Virus record (IMG/VR): IMGVR_UViG_3300005581_000032
Coordinates: 1 to 43,196 of that record
DNA: 43,196 bases
DNA from: a virus
Direction: 5' to 3' (one strand)
Positions 24,601 through 33,012 of the stretch are shown piece by piece. The translations under genes and the position numbers were made by a program. Within the stretch, counting starts at the first letter, position 1; each line of letters begins with the position of its first letter. Under the pieces are notes generated by a model. That model was given only the letters and a program-made list of their open reading frames with translations. It was not told the origin of the DNA and did no database searches.

Positions 24601-26646
24601 TGTCATATTTCGAATACCGCTAGCGTTTCTAACAAGGAACATATTGTTTAATTCATATCCAGTTGCAGGCATTATAGTAGATGTTCTAAGTTCATCGCCT
24701 ACTAGAGCAACATTTGCAGGCACACTAATAGGAATAATTTCTTCATAAATTCCAGATTTAATAAAAATTGTAGCTGGTGCACGATTTGCTTCATCTTCTA
24801 AAATAAAGTTGCAGGCAAATCTCACAGTTCTAAACGGTGAATTAAGTGTAGTACCAGAATCAGCATTATCAACACCACTAGTTGCTACATAATAAACTTT
24901 TTCAACTAATTGAAAATTTGCCCATTCAGGTTTGACTGTTTCATTAACCTGTAACGTAAATCCAGTGGTACCTATTGGTAAACGTGTAGTAGCAGTATCA
25001 AAATATTTAAGATCACCACGGTTAGTTAATACATTAGTAGGTGCTCCTTGGAATAATACTATCCAATATGCATTAATGATATCTAAGTCAGGTCTTGAAT
25101 TAAGTGCTGCCCCAGAATGTCGTTGTATGCAAGAATAAGAAGTACTTGCATATACAACAATATCTCCTAAGAAATAATCAGAAGTTTCGTCCCATTCTGC
25201 CTTCCAATTACTGCCAGGCACTATCAACTGCCAATCTGCACTGTCATTGGGGTGATTTAGACTAGTGTCTACTAGTGCAATATATAAATATCCACGAACC
25301 CTAACAACATCACCTGGATAATATTGCGCTGAAGGTAACCATTCTCCTTGATGCACATATCCTTGCTTTAATAGTTCCCAATTGCCAGTGTCTTGTAATA
25401 AATTGTTAATGCTAGGGATTGATCCTGTGGTGTTAGTTAACGCAGTCCATGCATATCCACCGTATAAAACAATGTCTCCTTTTTTATACGGAGTATTAGC
25501 ATTCCATCCTCTGTCATAAGTTAACCCCGGAAGCCATACTTCCCATGCTGCAGAATTTGAGGTAAACAGTATACCAGATGTATGACTGCTTATGCATCTC
25601 CATAATGTTGGTCCATACTTTACAATGTCATTAATTTTATATCGAACAGTTATTTCCCAGTCATGTTTATATTCTATACCTGACAAATAAGTTGTCCATT
25701 TTAAACTGTCATCTTCTAAACCTAACTGACTAGTTCCGGTAACTGTCCCGAATACTAAACTAGCATATACTCCGGTTAATTCAAATGTTATTTGTGTAGA
25801 TGTACAAGTTACCACAGTAAATGTTGTATTAACTATGTTAACAGGACTGGCTGTTGTTGTTGGGTCAAAACCTGCTAGCGTAACTGTTGAACCAATTGCA
25901 TAAGGAGCAAGAGATTGTGCTGCATAGGTAAGGGTCGCAATTCCTGCACTAACTGTAAACGATAATGCTGTTAGAGTAACAGATACGCTAGCACTAGTGT
26001 GTCCGTCAATACATTGATACATTTTTCCGCCGTAGCGCACAATATCAGCATATCTATAACGAGTACCACCAGTCCAGTCTCCTTGCCAAGTTTGAGAAGT
26101 ATTAACTAACGTCCATTTTAACTGATCTATTTCAAGTCCTAATGATACACTTGTAGCTGAACGATGACGAGTATTACAGATGTAGACATATCCGTTATAT
26201 GTTATAACATCTCCTAGATCATAATAAACATTTGGTTCCCAAATGTTTGTCCAGTTAGACCCCTTGGCTATTACTTCCCATTTTAAAATATCTGCCTGAA
26301 TTCCAAGATTAGGATTAATAGGAGAAGCGTGTGGGATTATACATCTATATACGTAGGCCTTGTATGTTACAATATTACCTTCAACATACTGTGTACCAGT
26401 TGACCATTCGCCGAGCCACCGCTGGCCGTCAAACATTAATTCCCATCTAGGCAACGAGATTTCATAGGAAGGAACAACGGGTGTTAGATCATCATAAAAA
26501 TAACCAGTTGGAGTATGTCCGATTAAACAAACATACGTCTTGCCGTCGAACATGACAACATCGTCTTTAATGTAAGTTGTGTCAGGACTGCCGTTCCACA
26601 CGCCAACCCATCTAAATTTAATCCTGTCTAGTCTAAAATCTGCCAT
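21691..26646 (-). CDS. Giant fiber protein with carbohydrate-binding-like repeats and beta-propeller insert (1651 aa)
   Basis: It is a paralog of the 1959-aa protein. Residues ~1-540 hold eight W/Y/GD.V.Y.G..Y.C..H repeats; repeat 4 carries a different ~80-aa beta insert (TLAGFDPTTTASPVN...). A beta-helix starts near 580 (VYYVATSGVDNADSG, IPISVPANVALVGDELR) and is continuous here, without the helical modules of the paralog, and includes GTRRPTAGAYVSLDPG and ITTRSPYVQNVTTFGTGC. Residues ~1012-1290 form an inserted propeller-like region with BNR-type phrases (HSTDGVAWTS, STNYGASW, STNQGTTWTN, SFNGTTWYQG). The shared C-terminus (GHDFLDIGTGN, GGGRVFYTSTDQDGNFRVGE) follows. It starts two bases after the stop of the 126-aa gene. 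Polysaccharide binding is likely; sialidase activity is not claimed, because the usual catalytic set is not evident. Confidence 0.9.
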   Translation of the reverse strand: MADFRLDRIKFRWVGVWNGSPDTTYIKDDVVMFDGKTYVCLIGHTPTGYFYDDLTPVVPSYEISLPRWELMFDGQRWLGEWSTGTQYVEGNIVTYKAYVYRCIIPHASPINPNLGIQADILKWEVIAKGSNWTNIWEPNVYYDLGDVITYNGYVYICNTRHRSATSVSLGLEIDQLKWTLVNTSQTWQGDWTGGTRYRYADIVRYGGKMYQCIDGHTSASVSVTLTALSFTVSAGIATLTYAAQSLAPYAIGSTVTLAGFDPTTTASPVNIVNTTFTVVTCTSTQITFELTGVYASLVFGTVTGTSQLGLEDDSLKWTTYLSGIEYKHDWEITVRYKINDIVKYGPTLWRCISSHTSGILFTSNSAAWEVWLPGLTYDRGWNANTPYKKGDIVLYGGYAWTALTNTTGSIPSINNLLQDTGNWELLKQGYVHQGEWLPSAQYYPGDVVRVRGYLYIALVDTSLNHPNDSADWQLIVPGSNWKAEWDETSDYFLGDIVVYASTSYSCIQRHSGAALNSRPDLDIINAYWIVLFQGAPTNVLTNRGDLKYFDTATTRLPIGTTGFTLQVNETVKPEWANFQLVEKVYYVATSGVDNADSGTTLNSPFRTVRFACNFILEDEANRAPATIFIKSGIYEEIIPISVPANVALVGDELRTSTIMPATGYELNNMFLVRNASGIRNMTLQGLNGTLGAPNEFGTRRPTAGAYVSLDPGNGNTDEDVWITTRSPYVQNVTTFGTGCVGMKIDGSLHNGGNKSIVANDFTQVLSDGIGYWASFNGLSELVSVFTYFCHIGYLSTDGGRLRGTNGNNSYGLYGSVSEGFNPAENFITALVDNQSQEAQVDIVHTTGSEIFAFAYSNAGLAYTTATNTVTGSGYDIDARFEEFRNTALYEIRSTDLDGNNIFGGLNYQYLLNSAQLGDDVSITLAAADTTGTNALYSGQRIFIASGAGIGQYGYITTYDDTTKVALISKDIDGTPGWESIYPGTPIVTALDSSTRYSLEPRVIVEEPQFLASTGTSPVSVSGMAYSNGQFVAISTAGNAAHSTDGVAWTSKNIGGSVTYVTGASDNFIAFTDSATSTIYRYAGTTWGSVDIGATATWVGATYDRVNNYLVAISSGTDSRISTNYGASWAGGGTLTQSGCVEIAANGRVIVAIKTGNTFTVSTNQGTTWTNVTVPISRTWNSITYGAGRFVVVGNTTDTIYSFNGTTWYQGTINLSARNWSKVRYAEGLFLAVNSVDGRIATSQCGKNWRLTTKTGTTKQFTVDQPYAVLAAGTISGVPTWIASGNSGTGLGIIKSGAIATVRAIVTSSRIQKFLIYEPGSGYVATPLITITDNGNTEDVTYIVRLGNGVLPQPAFYNNGLGYVRATATISGDGYADIFQNSGTLYVNNLSRLPGPGDNLEINTINDVVYKITSISDVSGTAPNFSGRIIITPTIDRKKSPAHAVNVTIRQSYSQVRLTGHDFLDIGTGNVLQTQYPELYLDGFTQINEPQPFNEVVEKGGGRVFYTSTDQDGNFRVGELFKVEQSTGVVSVNASYFNLSGLTELSLGGIQVGGSAVVIREFSKDQNFAANSNSIIPTQRAIIAYLTSRISSGGADAVTNTLIAGQVKINSNNITTTSGLPITVFPKVNITGGTDGKYLSAMYYAFGSMVGI

Positions 26647-26647
26647 T

Positions 26648-27028
26648 TTATTGTCCTAATCCGTTTGAAGACGAGGTTTCGTCATATGTATACTTTTGAT
26701 TAATACGAACTACTAGTTCACCTTCATCGTTTATGTAATAGTACACACTTCTATCATCCCACTTGTATTGTTCATAGTTTAAATTTTCAAAAACTAAATT
26801 ATGATAAACATCTCTACCTTCGTAAAAATCTTGTCCGACATCAAAGTTAGTATAGTTACCTGTAGAGTTGCCTGGGGCGTTGATTTGTACACTGTCTGTA
26901 GGTGACGTTTGGTCAACCTTAGCTAAAAATAATTCACCGTTGTCAGTTCTACGTAGACCGTAGAAATATCTAGGATTTCCTCCTACCATTTCTGCTGCGT
27001 CTCTTCCAAAAAAGTAATTAGTACTCAT
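26648..27028 (-). CDS. Conserved small virion protein (126 aa)
   Basis: The sequence is acidic and rich in Tyr and Asn, with phrases I recall from small structural-cluster proteins of marine T4-like phages: RYFYGLRRTDNGELFLAKVD, then FDVGQDFYEGRDV, NLVFENLNYEQYKWDDRSVY and YYINDEGELVVRIN. No enzymatic motif, signal or membrane segment is seen. It lies between a small beta-sandwich gene (nine bases upstream) and the 1651-aa fiber gene (its ATG is two bases past this stop), so it is very probably co-translated with the fiber and may help attach it or be a minor tail component. Its function is unknown. Confidence 0.82.
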   Translation of the reverse strand: MSTNYFFGRDAAEMVGGNPRYFYGLRRTDNGELFLAKVDQTSPTDSVQINAPGNSTGNYTNFDVGQDFYEGRDVYHNLVFENLNYEQYKWDDRSVYYYINDEGELVVRINQKYTYDETSSSNGLGQ

Positions 27029-27037
27029 AAGTTATCC

Positions 27038-27367
27038 TTATATAATTTCTGCGTAACTGATAACAGCATCAATGCTGGCAAGAGTATCTGATACAATTCT
27101 TAATGTACAATCTTCTGCTAGAATTAATTTTTCACCGTTGGTAATGACCTTAGCAGATGTGTGCGCAGGAATAATCAACTGTTTTATATAGTACGCTTCA
27201 ACAGCCAATGCATCAATTACTTTAATGTCTACTGACACAGGATCCGTTGTTGTATTAGCTAGATTACAACCAATGACTGTAAATCTATTATTGCTAACTG
27301 TTTCTAATATATCTACTGCCACAGTTCCAATATCTTTTGCTACTTTTGTTCTAAAATATGATGCCAT
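27038..27367 (-). CDS. Small beta-sandwich virion protein, type 2 (109 aa)
   Basis: An N-terminal FRTKVAKDIGTV is followed by beta strands FTVIGCNLANTTTDPVSVDI and KQLIIPAHTSAKVI, then GEKLILAEDCTLRIVSD. The order (N.T...VSV, I(P)A.TS, GEKL.LA..CTL.I) parallels the proteins at 38366-38701 and 15448-15768. The family suggests a fiber-associated or baseplate minor protein, but no known name can be given. It lies five bases after the stop of the 1839-aa giant and nine before the 126-aa gene, within one transcription run. Confidence is high for the gene and low for the role. Confidence 0.78.
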   Translation of the reverse strand: MASYFRTKVAKDIGTVAVDILETVSNNRFTVIGCNLANTTTDPVSVDIKVIDALAVEAYYIKQLIIPAHTSAKVITNGEKLILAEDCTLRIVSDTLASIDAVISYAEII

Positions 27368-27372
27368 TTTCT

Positions 27373-30300
27373 TTATCCAAATATAATTGCACTGAGAATT
27401 GAAATATCAGTGGCTTCAGATTGCGTTACTCCGCCACCTGCTCCGCCTTGTGCTACACCTACCCATGCTGTTCCGTTCCAAATTTCAACTCGTTGATCTG
27501 TAGAATTAAATCTCATCATGCCAGTGTCATATACACTTGGACGCTGATCTGTACGACCCACAGGAATTACAAATCCTCCTGTGCTGTTTATTTTAACATA
27601 ACCATCACCCGTTTGACTTATTACTGTTATACTGTTATTTACGGTATTTGAGATAATATTGCTACTAAATGCAAAATTACCAATCCTTACTTGTCCTGTT
27701 CCATTGGGACTTAGTAATAAGTCAGTATTAGTAGTGGTTGTTGAAATAACGTTATTATTAAGATTGATAGCACCAACATCTATATTGTTGGTGTTTAATC
27801 TTGTTGAGGTTAAGTCTGCGACCTGTGTCCCATCTGCATAAAATCTAATAGTGTTGTCATTTGCGCCAGGAGTTAACTCTGCTGTGATCTTTGTATTGCC
27901 ATCGGCATCTTCAACGCCGTCTAATCTTACCCAGGCTGTACCATTGTACCCTTCATAGCGTGTTAGGTCTGTATTAAAACGTATCATACCAGCTGCGCCT
28001 GTTGGACGAGCAGCATTATCTCCTACTGGAATTTTAATACTCTGTGTAGAATTAACAGTGACAATACCTGTACCGTTAGGTGTTAGTGTTAGATCAGATC
28101 CTGTATTAATTCTAATTTCATTTTCTTGTACATCAAATTGTTCAAGTTGAATATACCCTGTGCCTGCGGCTGACAATTGCAAATTACTATTACCAACTGT
28201 GGTTTGAATAGTATTTCCATTTATGCTAATGTTGCCTGTGGTAAATGTTCCTGAAGTAACAGTGCCAGTATTGTTTATTGTAGTAGTACCGGTTGTGCCA
28301 GTGACTGTTAACGTCTGTGCAACATCAACATCGTCATTAGGCACAATTACACGACCTGTTCCTGCTGCTTCTAGTACTAGATTATTATTACCAATAGTAG
28401 TAGTGATAACATTAAGATCAACTTTAATATCTTGAAATTGTGCTGTTGAGCCAACAGTTAATGTGCCTGTTATCTCAGTGCTACCAGTTTGAGTTAGATC
28501 ACCGACTTGTGTAACTGCGCCAGTGTGTGTAACAGTCCCAACAATAGTTGTATCTTTTAAATTAGTGTTAGTATTAACAGTTAAGCCTTGGTCAAACTGT
28601 ACATTGTTTGATGGTACAGAAATTTTGCCAGCGCCTGCTGCTTCTAGAACAAGATTAGTATCACCTACGGTACTTGTTATATTATTGCTAGTTATAGAAA
28701 TATTACTAGTAGTAAACGTACCTGACGATACTGTGCCAGTGTTGCTAATTGTACTAGTTGTACTAGTGCCTACTACGGTTAATGTGTTTTCAATTGTAAC
28801 ATTGTTAGTAGGAACATAAATTCTACCAGTACCTGCAGCAGTTAATTGTAAGTTATTATTGCCAACAGTTGTTGTTAGAATGTTTGTGTCAATTTTGATG
28901 TCTTGAAACTGTGCAGTAGATCCAACGGTCAAAGTACCTGTTATCTCAGTGCTACCAGTCTGTGTAACATTACCAACTTGTGTAACATTACCAGTATGGG
29001 TTACGGTACCAACAATGGTTGTGCCTTTTAAATTAGTAGAGCCATTGACTGTTAAATCTTGATCAAACTGTACATCATTGCTTGGCACATATATCTTACC
29101 TGTACCTGCAGCTTGTAATACTAAATTGTTATTGCTAAGTGTAGTATAGATTGTGTTGTTATCTATTAGAATATCACCAGTAGAAAACACATCTGATGAT
29201 ATAGTAGTGTCTACATCTAAGGTAGTGACATCAATATAACCTGTAACAGTTAAGTTCTGATCAATTTGTACATCATTTGATGGAATGTAGATTTTTCCAG
29301 TGCCTGCTGCACCCAATGTTAGGTCATTGTTTAGCAGAGTGGTTTTTAATTCATTAGACTGAATGCGTATGTCTGCAAACTGTGCATAGCTGCCAGTAGT
29401 AAGTGTGCCAGTTAGGTCTATATTGCCTGTTTGAGTTAGGTTACCAGTTTGTGTTACATTACCAACGTGTGTAACAGTTGCAGGGGTACCAACAGTACCA
29501 ATATCAGTATCTGCTAGAGTCGTTGTTCCGTTAACAGTTAAATTTTGACTAATTTGTACGTCATTTAAAGGAATGTAGATTCTTCCAGATCCATTTGCCT
29601 GCAGTGTTAGATCTGTGTCGGTAGCAGTTGTACGAATAACATTAGTGTCAATCTGTACATCAGCAATGCTAATTTGTGACGCATATAAATTTAACCATTG
29701 CTGGCTAACAGTACCTAGATTGTAAACTGGCGTGCCGAGTGGATTGTTAGGTAGTATATCACTGTTTACGCCGGCGACAAAACTAACTGTGTCAGTTGAT
29801 TGATCTCCAATGAGAATGTTGCCGCCAATGGTAACGTCGCCTGTTACATCTAAGTTACCTGTGATAGTTACGTTGCTTTGTAAGTTGATTAAATTCAGCG
29901 CAGACTGTATGTTAAAATCTTGTGTTAAGGTTTCAATAGTGTTGCCGCTAATTCTAAAATCGCCAGTTTCAATTTTGCTAGCATCAAGGTAAGTTACGTT
30001 GCCCGCGCCGTCATCAAATGTTAAACTTGTGCCAATAGTAACATTTGAGTTAGAGAATGTTACTTCGCCTGTTTCTTGATTAACGTAGAATAAGTCGCCA
30101 ATGCGGAAATCGCCTTTGTGGTCAACTGATTGATAGTAGATCTTTGCGCCATTTAATTCAACAATCTCATTTGCCTGTATAACAGTATTAGGATCATTAG
30201 TAGTAGATTTGCCATTGCCAATGTAGGCTAAGTTTTGTCCAATTAGATAAGCAATAACCCCAACACCGTCGCCATAGACACCGTAGTTTCCGTAAACACT

Positions 30301-32892
30301 TGCTGAACCGATTGAACGAATTTCTGCACCAAAGTCCGAATAGTCTGCAACAGCTAGATCAGTTGTTGTACCGCCTGCCGAACTACGAACGTCAACAAAA
30401 GTTACACCATCGTCAACAACGTTTGTGCTGTTGTTTAATCCATTAAAATGTAATAGTAATACTGTAGCTAGGTCGCTAGTGAATGGACTAGTTAGTGCTG
30501 TGAATGTTGTTGTATAACGTCCTACACCTTTACTAATTTTAAAATCGTCAATATATCCGCTAAAGGAAGTAAGACCAACGAATGACGCACCTAATACTAA
30601 AGGTTTTGTAGTTCCGTAATCAGTAGCGTCAACATAAGTATTGGTTGACACGACACCATTAATAAAAAATCTAGTGACGCCGCTAACACGAGAAATAGCA
30701 AGATGATTCCAAGTATTGAGAGTATGATTATTGCTAGATGTTAATACAAACACACCGTTTACAAATAATCTTAAGTTTCCTCCACTGTTGGACTGCACCA
30801 TGATTGAATTTTCAGTTGCGGTTGTTCTAGTATCAACTAAGATTTGTGAAAGTGAGGCTGTTTTATAGAACCACCCCTCTATAGTAAAGTCTCCAGTGCC
30901 AAATCCAAAATCGGTGATAGACGTGTGTGAAATATAATCACCAGTGCCGTCTAATATAAGACTAGCTGTGCCGAACTTTTTTTCTGCTGTGCTTAACTTT
31001 GCATTACCGTTCAGTGTTAATGTCTTAGGGGCACGATCATCTGGGATTAAAAATCCCTGAACTCTTCCTGTTAGATTAATCCAGTCGCCGTCAACACTAT
31101 CAACAGTACCCGAAGTTAGTACAGTAGTTCCGTCTGTGCCATAGTAGCTAACAGTATTGCCCACTGCCCAAGTGCCTGTTCGTGTAGCTGTTGGTAATTT
31201 TAATCTTGTTAATCCTGCTCCAGCAAATCCATCATTACTGCTATACAAGTGCATACCTTTGTCAGCAAAGTAGGTAAAACAATTTAGCCATTCAATACGA
31301 GCACCGTTAGTTGCAGTTAATGTTTCTTGATTAGGCGTAAAGAATGTCACGCTGTGGAACAGCATACTAGCTTCTTTACTTAATGCGTTTGCCACACTAC
31401 CATCTACTAGGGCACCTTTACCTGCATCATCACTATTAAACCCGTAAGGATCGGTGCTGCTAGTTACGCTACCTCTGCTAATGACTGTAACGTTCCTAAT
31501 GTAAGGACTGCGTGTAGTTACTTGAAAATTAGTTGCTAGTCTAAAAGCATACCCTGTATCATTTACCGCGTCATATCTATAGTTGCTGATAGTTAAATCT
31601 TCAATAGTAGTTTCACCATTTAACAAGAATGCATCTTTGTCAATGGTTGCAATAGTTGGTTCAATAATAACTGCACGAATACTTTCGCCACGAATAGCAA
31701 CGCCTACTGGCACAGTTAGCGGAAATGTTTCTAAATATGTGCCTGGGTAGATAAAGATAGTATCACCAGATGTAGCAACTGATAATGCGTGTTCAATTGT
31801 TAAAAACGGATCGTTTTGATGCTCACCGAGGTTGGCATTGTTGCCGTTAGTGCTGACAAAATATAAGTTACCAGGAGGTAATGCTAAATTAATATTATCT
31901 ACAACGAGATCGCCTGCTACAATAGTATCAGCATAGAGATTTTGTACCCATAGGTCTTTCCAACGCTTTTGATCAAATCGTATAGAAACAACATTATATA
32001 CTCCATCTAGTAAGCCGTCATTGGTAGTAAATACTGTCTTGGGATTAGTTCCAATCCATGCGCCCGAAGTGTTTACGTTATAATTAGTGCTGATTCCTTC
32101 TAGCACTAATCCATATGCTTTACCAAATGTATGTGTAATTAGTGTATTAACCCAAGCAGGGCCAGCTGCTGGAATAGACAACATTACAAATGCCCCAGAT
32201 CCGCTGACAGTTACTGTAATATCTCCTAGCGTAAAATCAGTTGGTGAAGTAAATGCGGTGCCACCGTAGCCTAGTTGACGAATGTTGTCGTTATCGGGAA
32301 TAATATCACTAGCAACTTCTGCATCAAATGTTACTGTATCAGGCCCGGGGCCGCCTCCTAGAATAATGTTACCGTCAGTTTCAATGTTACCAGATACTGT
32401 TAAATTTCCGTAGATATTAGTATCTGCATAGATGTCTAATGAACCGTGTAGTAGTGGATCTCCGCCTGTTTTGTTTGGACGAATTTCTAAATTTACATTG
32501 CCCGTAGTAGTTGTAATAGTATTAGCCTCAATGCTAATGTCATCAACTACTAGTTTTGTTTGATAGTTTACTTGATTACCCGCGCCGTTTACTAGATTTA
32601 AAATACCATTAACGTTAGTGCTTTCAATAGTATTTCCAGAAATTCTAACATCGGCAAGATCTGCTTGACCATTAACTTCTATGTTTGTTGTTTGTGTTGT
32701 ACCGTTTACTGTTAAATCTGCTGTTAAGCTAGGAATGTCTAATACAGGTACATTGATAGCAACACGTTGTGCTGTGTCGCCAGGTTTAGTTACTTTAAGA
32801 TAAAGTAAGTCTGTCTCAAAAGCTAAATCACGGCCGTTTCTGAGTAAATCTTCTTTTAGTAAATGACCGGAAATTCGACCAAGCTGGCTCAT
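27373..32892 (-). CDS. Giant shaft-type fiber protein with LamG-like insert (1839 aa)
   Basis: The N-terminus LGRISGHLLKEDLLRNGRDL is shared with the 1581-aa paralog and probably anchors the fiber to the virion. A beta-helix starts near 341 (LYFVSTNGNNANLGEHQNDP, IFIYPGTY, VPVGVAIRGESIR). An insert from ~562 to 850 contains a concanavalin/LamG-like domain at ~629-824 (FGTASLILDGTGDYIS, DFTIEGWFY, NTWNHLAISR, FFINGV, FSGYIDDFKIS). The helix then resumes (GAEIRSIGSASVYGN, ~854) and passes to a shaft of about nine repeats (~1060-1700) of the form I..N.I.TT..N.NL.L.AAGTG.I.VPSNDV. Two cap motifs follow (RPTGAAGMIRFN...NGTAWVRL near 1627; RPSVYDTGMMRFN...NGTAWVGV near 1782). It ends ILSAIIFG. A receptor-binding side fiber is inferred. 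Confidence 0.9.
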   Translation of the reverse strand: MSQLGRISGHLLKEDLLRNGRDLAFETDLLYLKVTKPGDTAQRVAINVPVLDIPSLTADLTVNGTTQTTNIEVNGQADLADVRISGNTIESTNVNGILNLVNGAGNQVNYQTKLVVDDISIEANTITTTTGNVNLEIRPNKTGGDPLLHGSLDIYADTNIYGNLTVSGNIETDGNIILGGGPGPDTVTFDAEVASDIIPDNDNIRQLGYGGTAFTSPTDFTLGDITVTVSGSGAFVMLSIPAAGPAWVNTLITHTFGKAYGLVLEGISTNYNVNTSGAWIGTNPKTVFTTNDGLLDGVYNVVSIRFDQKRWKDLWVQNLYADTIVAGDLVVDNINLALPPGNLYFVSTNGNNANLGEHQNDPFLTIEHALSVATSGDTIFIYPGTYLETFPLTVPVGVAIRGESIRAVIIEPTIATIDKDAFLLNGETTIEDLTISNYRYDAVNDTGYAFRLATNFQVTTRSPYIRNVTVISRGSVTSSTDPYGFNSDDAGKGALVDGSVANALSKEASMLFHSVTFFTPNQETLTATNGARIEWLNCFTYFADKGMHLYSSNDGFAGAGLTRLKLPTATRTGTWAVGNTVSYYGTDGTTVLTSGTVDSVDGDWINLTGRVQGFLIPDDRAPKTLTLNGNAKLSTAEKKFGTASLILDGTGDYISHTSITDFGFGTGDFTIEGWFYKTASLSQILVDTRTTATENSIMVQSNSGGNLRLFVNGVFVLTSSNNHTLNTWNHLAISRVSGVTRFFINGVVSTNTYVDATDYGTTKPLVLGASFVGLTSFSGYIDDFKISKGVGRYTTTFTALTSPFTSDLATVLLLHFNGLNNSTNVVDDGVTFVDVRSSAGGTTTDLAVADYSDFGAEIRSIGSASVYGNYGVYGDGVGVIAYLIGQNLAYIGNGKSTTNDPNTVIQANEIVELNGAKIYYQSVDHKGDFRIGDLFYVNQETGEVTFSNSNVTIGTSLTFDDGAGNVTYLDASKIETGDFRISGNTIETLTQDFNIQSALNLINLQSNVTITGNLDVTGDVTIGGNILIGDQSTDTVSFVAGVNSDILPNNPLGTPVYNLGTVSQQWLNLYASQISIADVQIDTNVIRTTATDTDLTLQANGSGRIYIPLNDVQISQNLTVNGTTTLADTDIGTVGTPATVTHVGNVTQTGNLTQTGNIDLTGTLTTGSYAQFADIRIQSNELKTTLLNNDLTLGAAGTGKIYIPSNDVQIDQNLTVTGYIDVTTLDVDTTISSDVFSTGDILIDNNTIYTTLSNNNLVLQAAGTGKIYVPSNDVQFDQDLTVNGSTNLKGTTIVGTVTHTGNVTQVGNVTQTGSTEITGTLTVGSTAQFQDIKIDTNILTTTVGNNNLQLTAAGTGRIYVPTNNVTIENTLTVVGTSTTSTISNTGTVSSGTFTTSNISITSNNITSTVGDTNLVLEAAGAGKISVPSNNVQFDQGLTVNTNTNLKDTTIVGTVTHTGAVTQVGDLTQTGSTEITGTLTVGSTAQFQDIKVDLNVITTTIGNNNLVLEAAGTGRVIVPNDDVDVAQTLTVTGTTGTTTINNTGTVTSGTFTTGNISINGNTIQTTVGNSNLQLSAAGTGYIQLEQFDVQENEIRINTGSDLTLTPNGTGIVTVNSTQSIKIPVGDNAARPTGAAGMIRFNTDLTRYEGYNGTAWVRLDGVEDADGNTKITAELTPGANDNTIRFYADGTQVADLTSTRLNTNNIDVGAINLNNNVISTTTTNTDLLLSPNGTGQVRIGNFAFSSNIISNTVNNSITVISQTGDGYVKINSTGGFVIPVGRTDQRPSVYDTGMMRFNSTDQRVEIWNGTAWVGVAQGGAGGGVTQSEATDISILSAIIFG
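27640..29660 (-). repeat. Shaft repeat array in the 1839-aa fiber gene
   Basis: About nine related units encode I..N.I.TT..N.NL.L.A.G.G.I.VP..DV...LTV, joined by THTG-V-TQ-G and GTLTVGSTAQFQDI linkers. DNA similarity between units is high, for example the paired segments near 28440-28560 and 28910-29040, which can support recombination that changes shaft length. Boundaries are approximate. Confidence 0.8.
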
Positions 32893-32909
32893 GAGTGCTC
32901 CTTTAGACC

Positions 32910-32980
32910 CCGTGTTTCACGGTTAACCACCTTGCATTGCGGGTTTACCACAGTTTAATATCGTAGGAGTTAGCCAACTC
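32910..32980 (-). other. Gap between two giant fiber genes with two small hairpins
   Basis: The 120 bases between the 1839- and 1581-aa genes hold two short inverted repeats: 32967-32980 (GAGTT, four-base loop, AACTC) and 32910-32922 (CCGTG, AAA, CACGG). Neither is followed by a T run on the coding strand, so leader structures fit better than termination. AAAGGAG precedes the ATG. Confidence 0.45.
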
Positions 32981-32992
32981 TTACAGTAATTG

Positions 32993-33000
32993 TATTTAGT
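32993..33000 (-). promoter_or_regulatory. Weak late-promoter-like octamer ACTAAATA
   Basis: Only six of eight positions match TATAAATA, but it lies in the 120-base gap between two giant fiber genes, where a promoter is expected. It would give a 94-base leader before the ATG at 32892. Confidence 0.3.
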
Positions 33001-33012
33001 TCGTTTGAGTTT

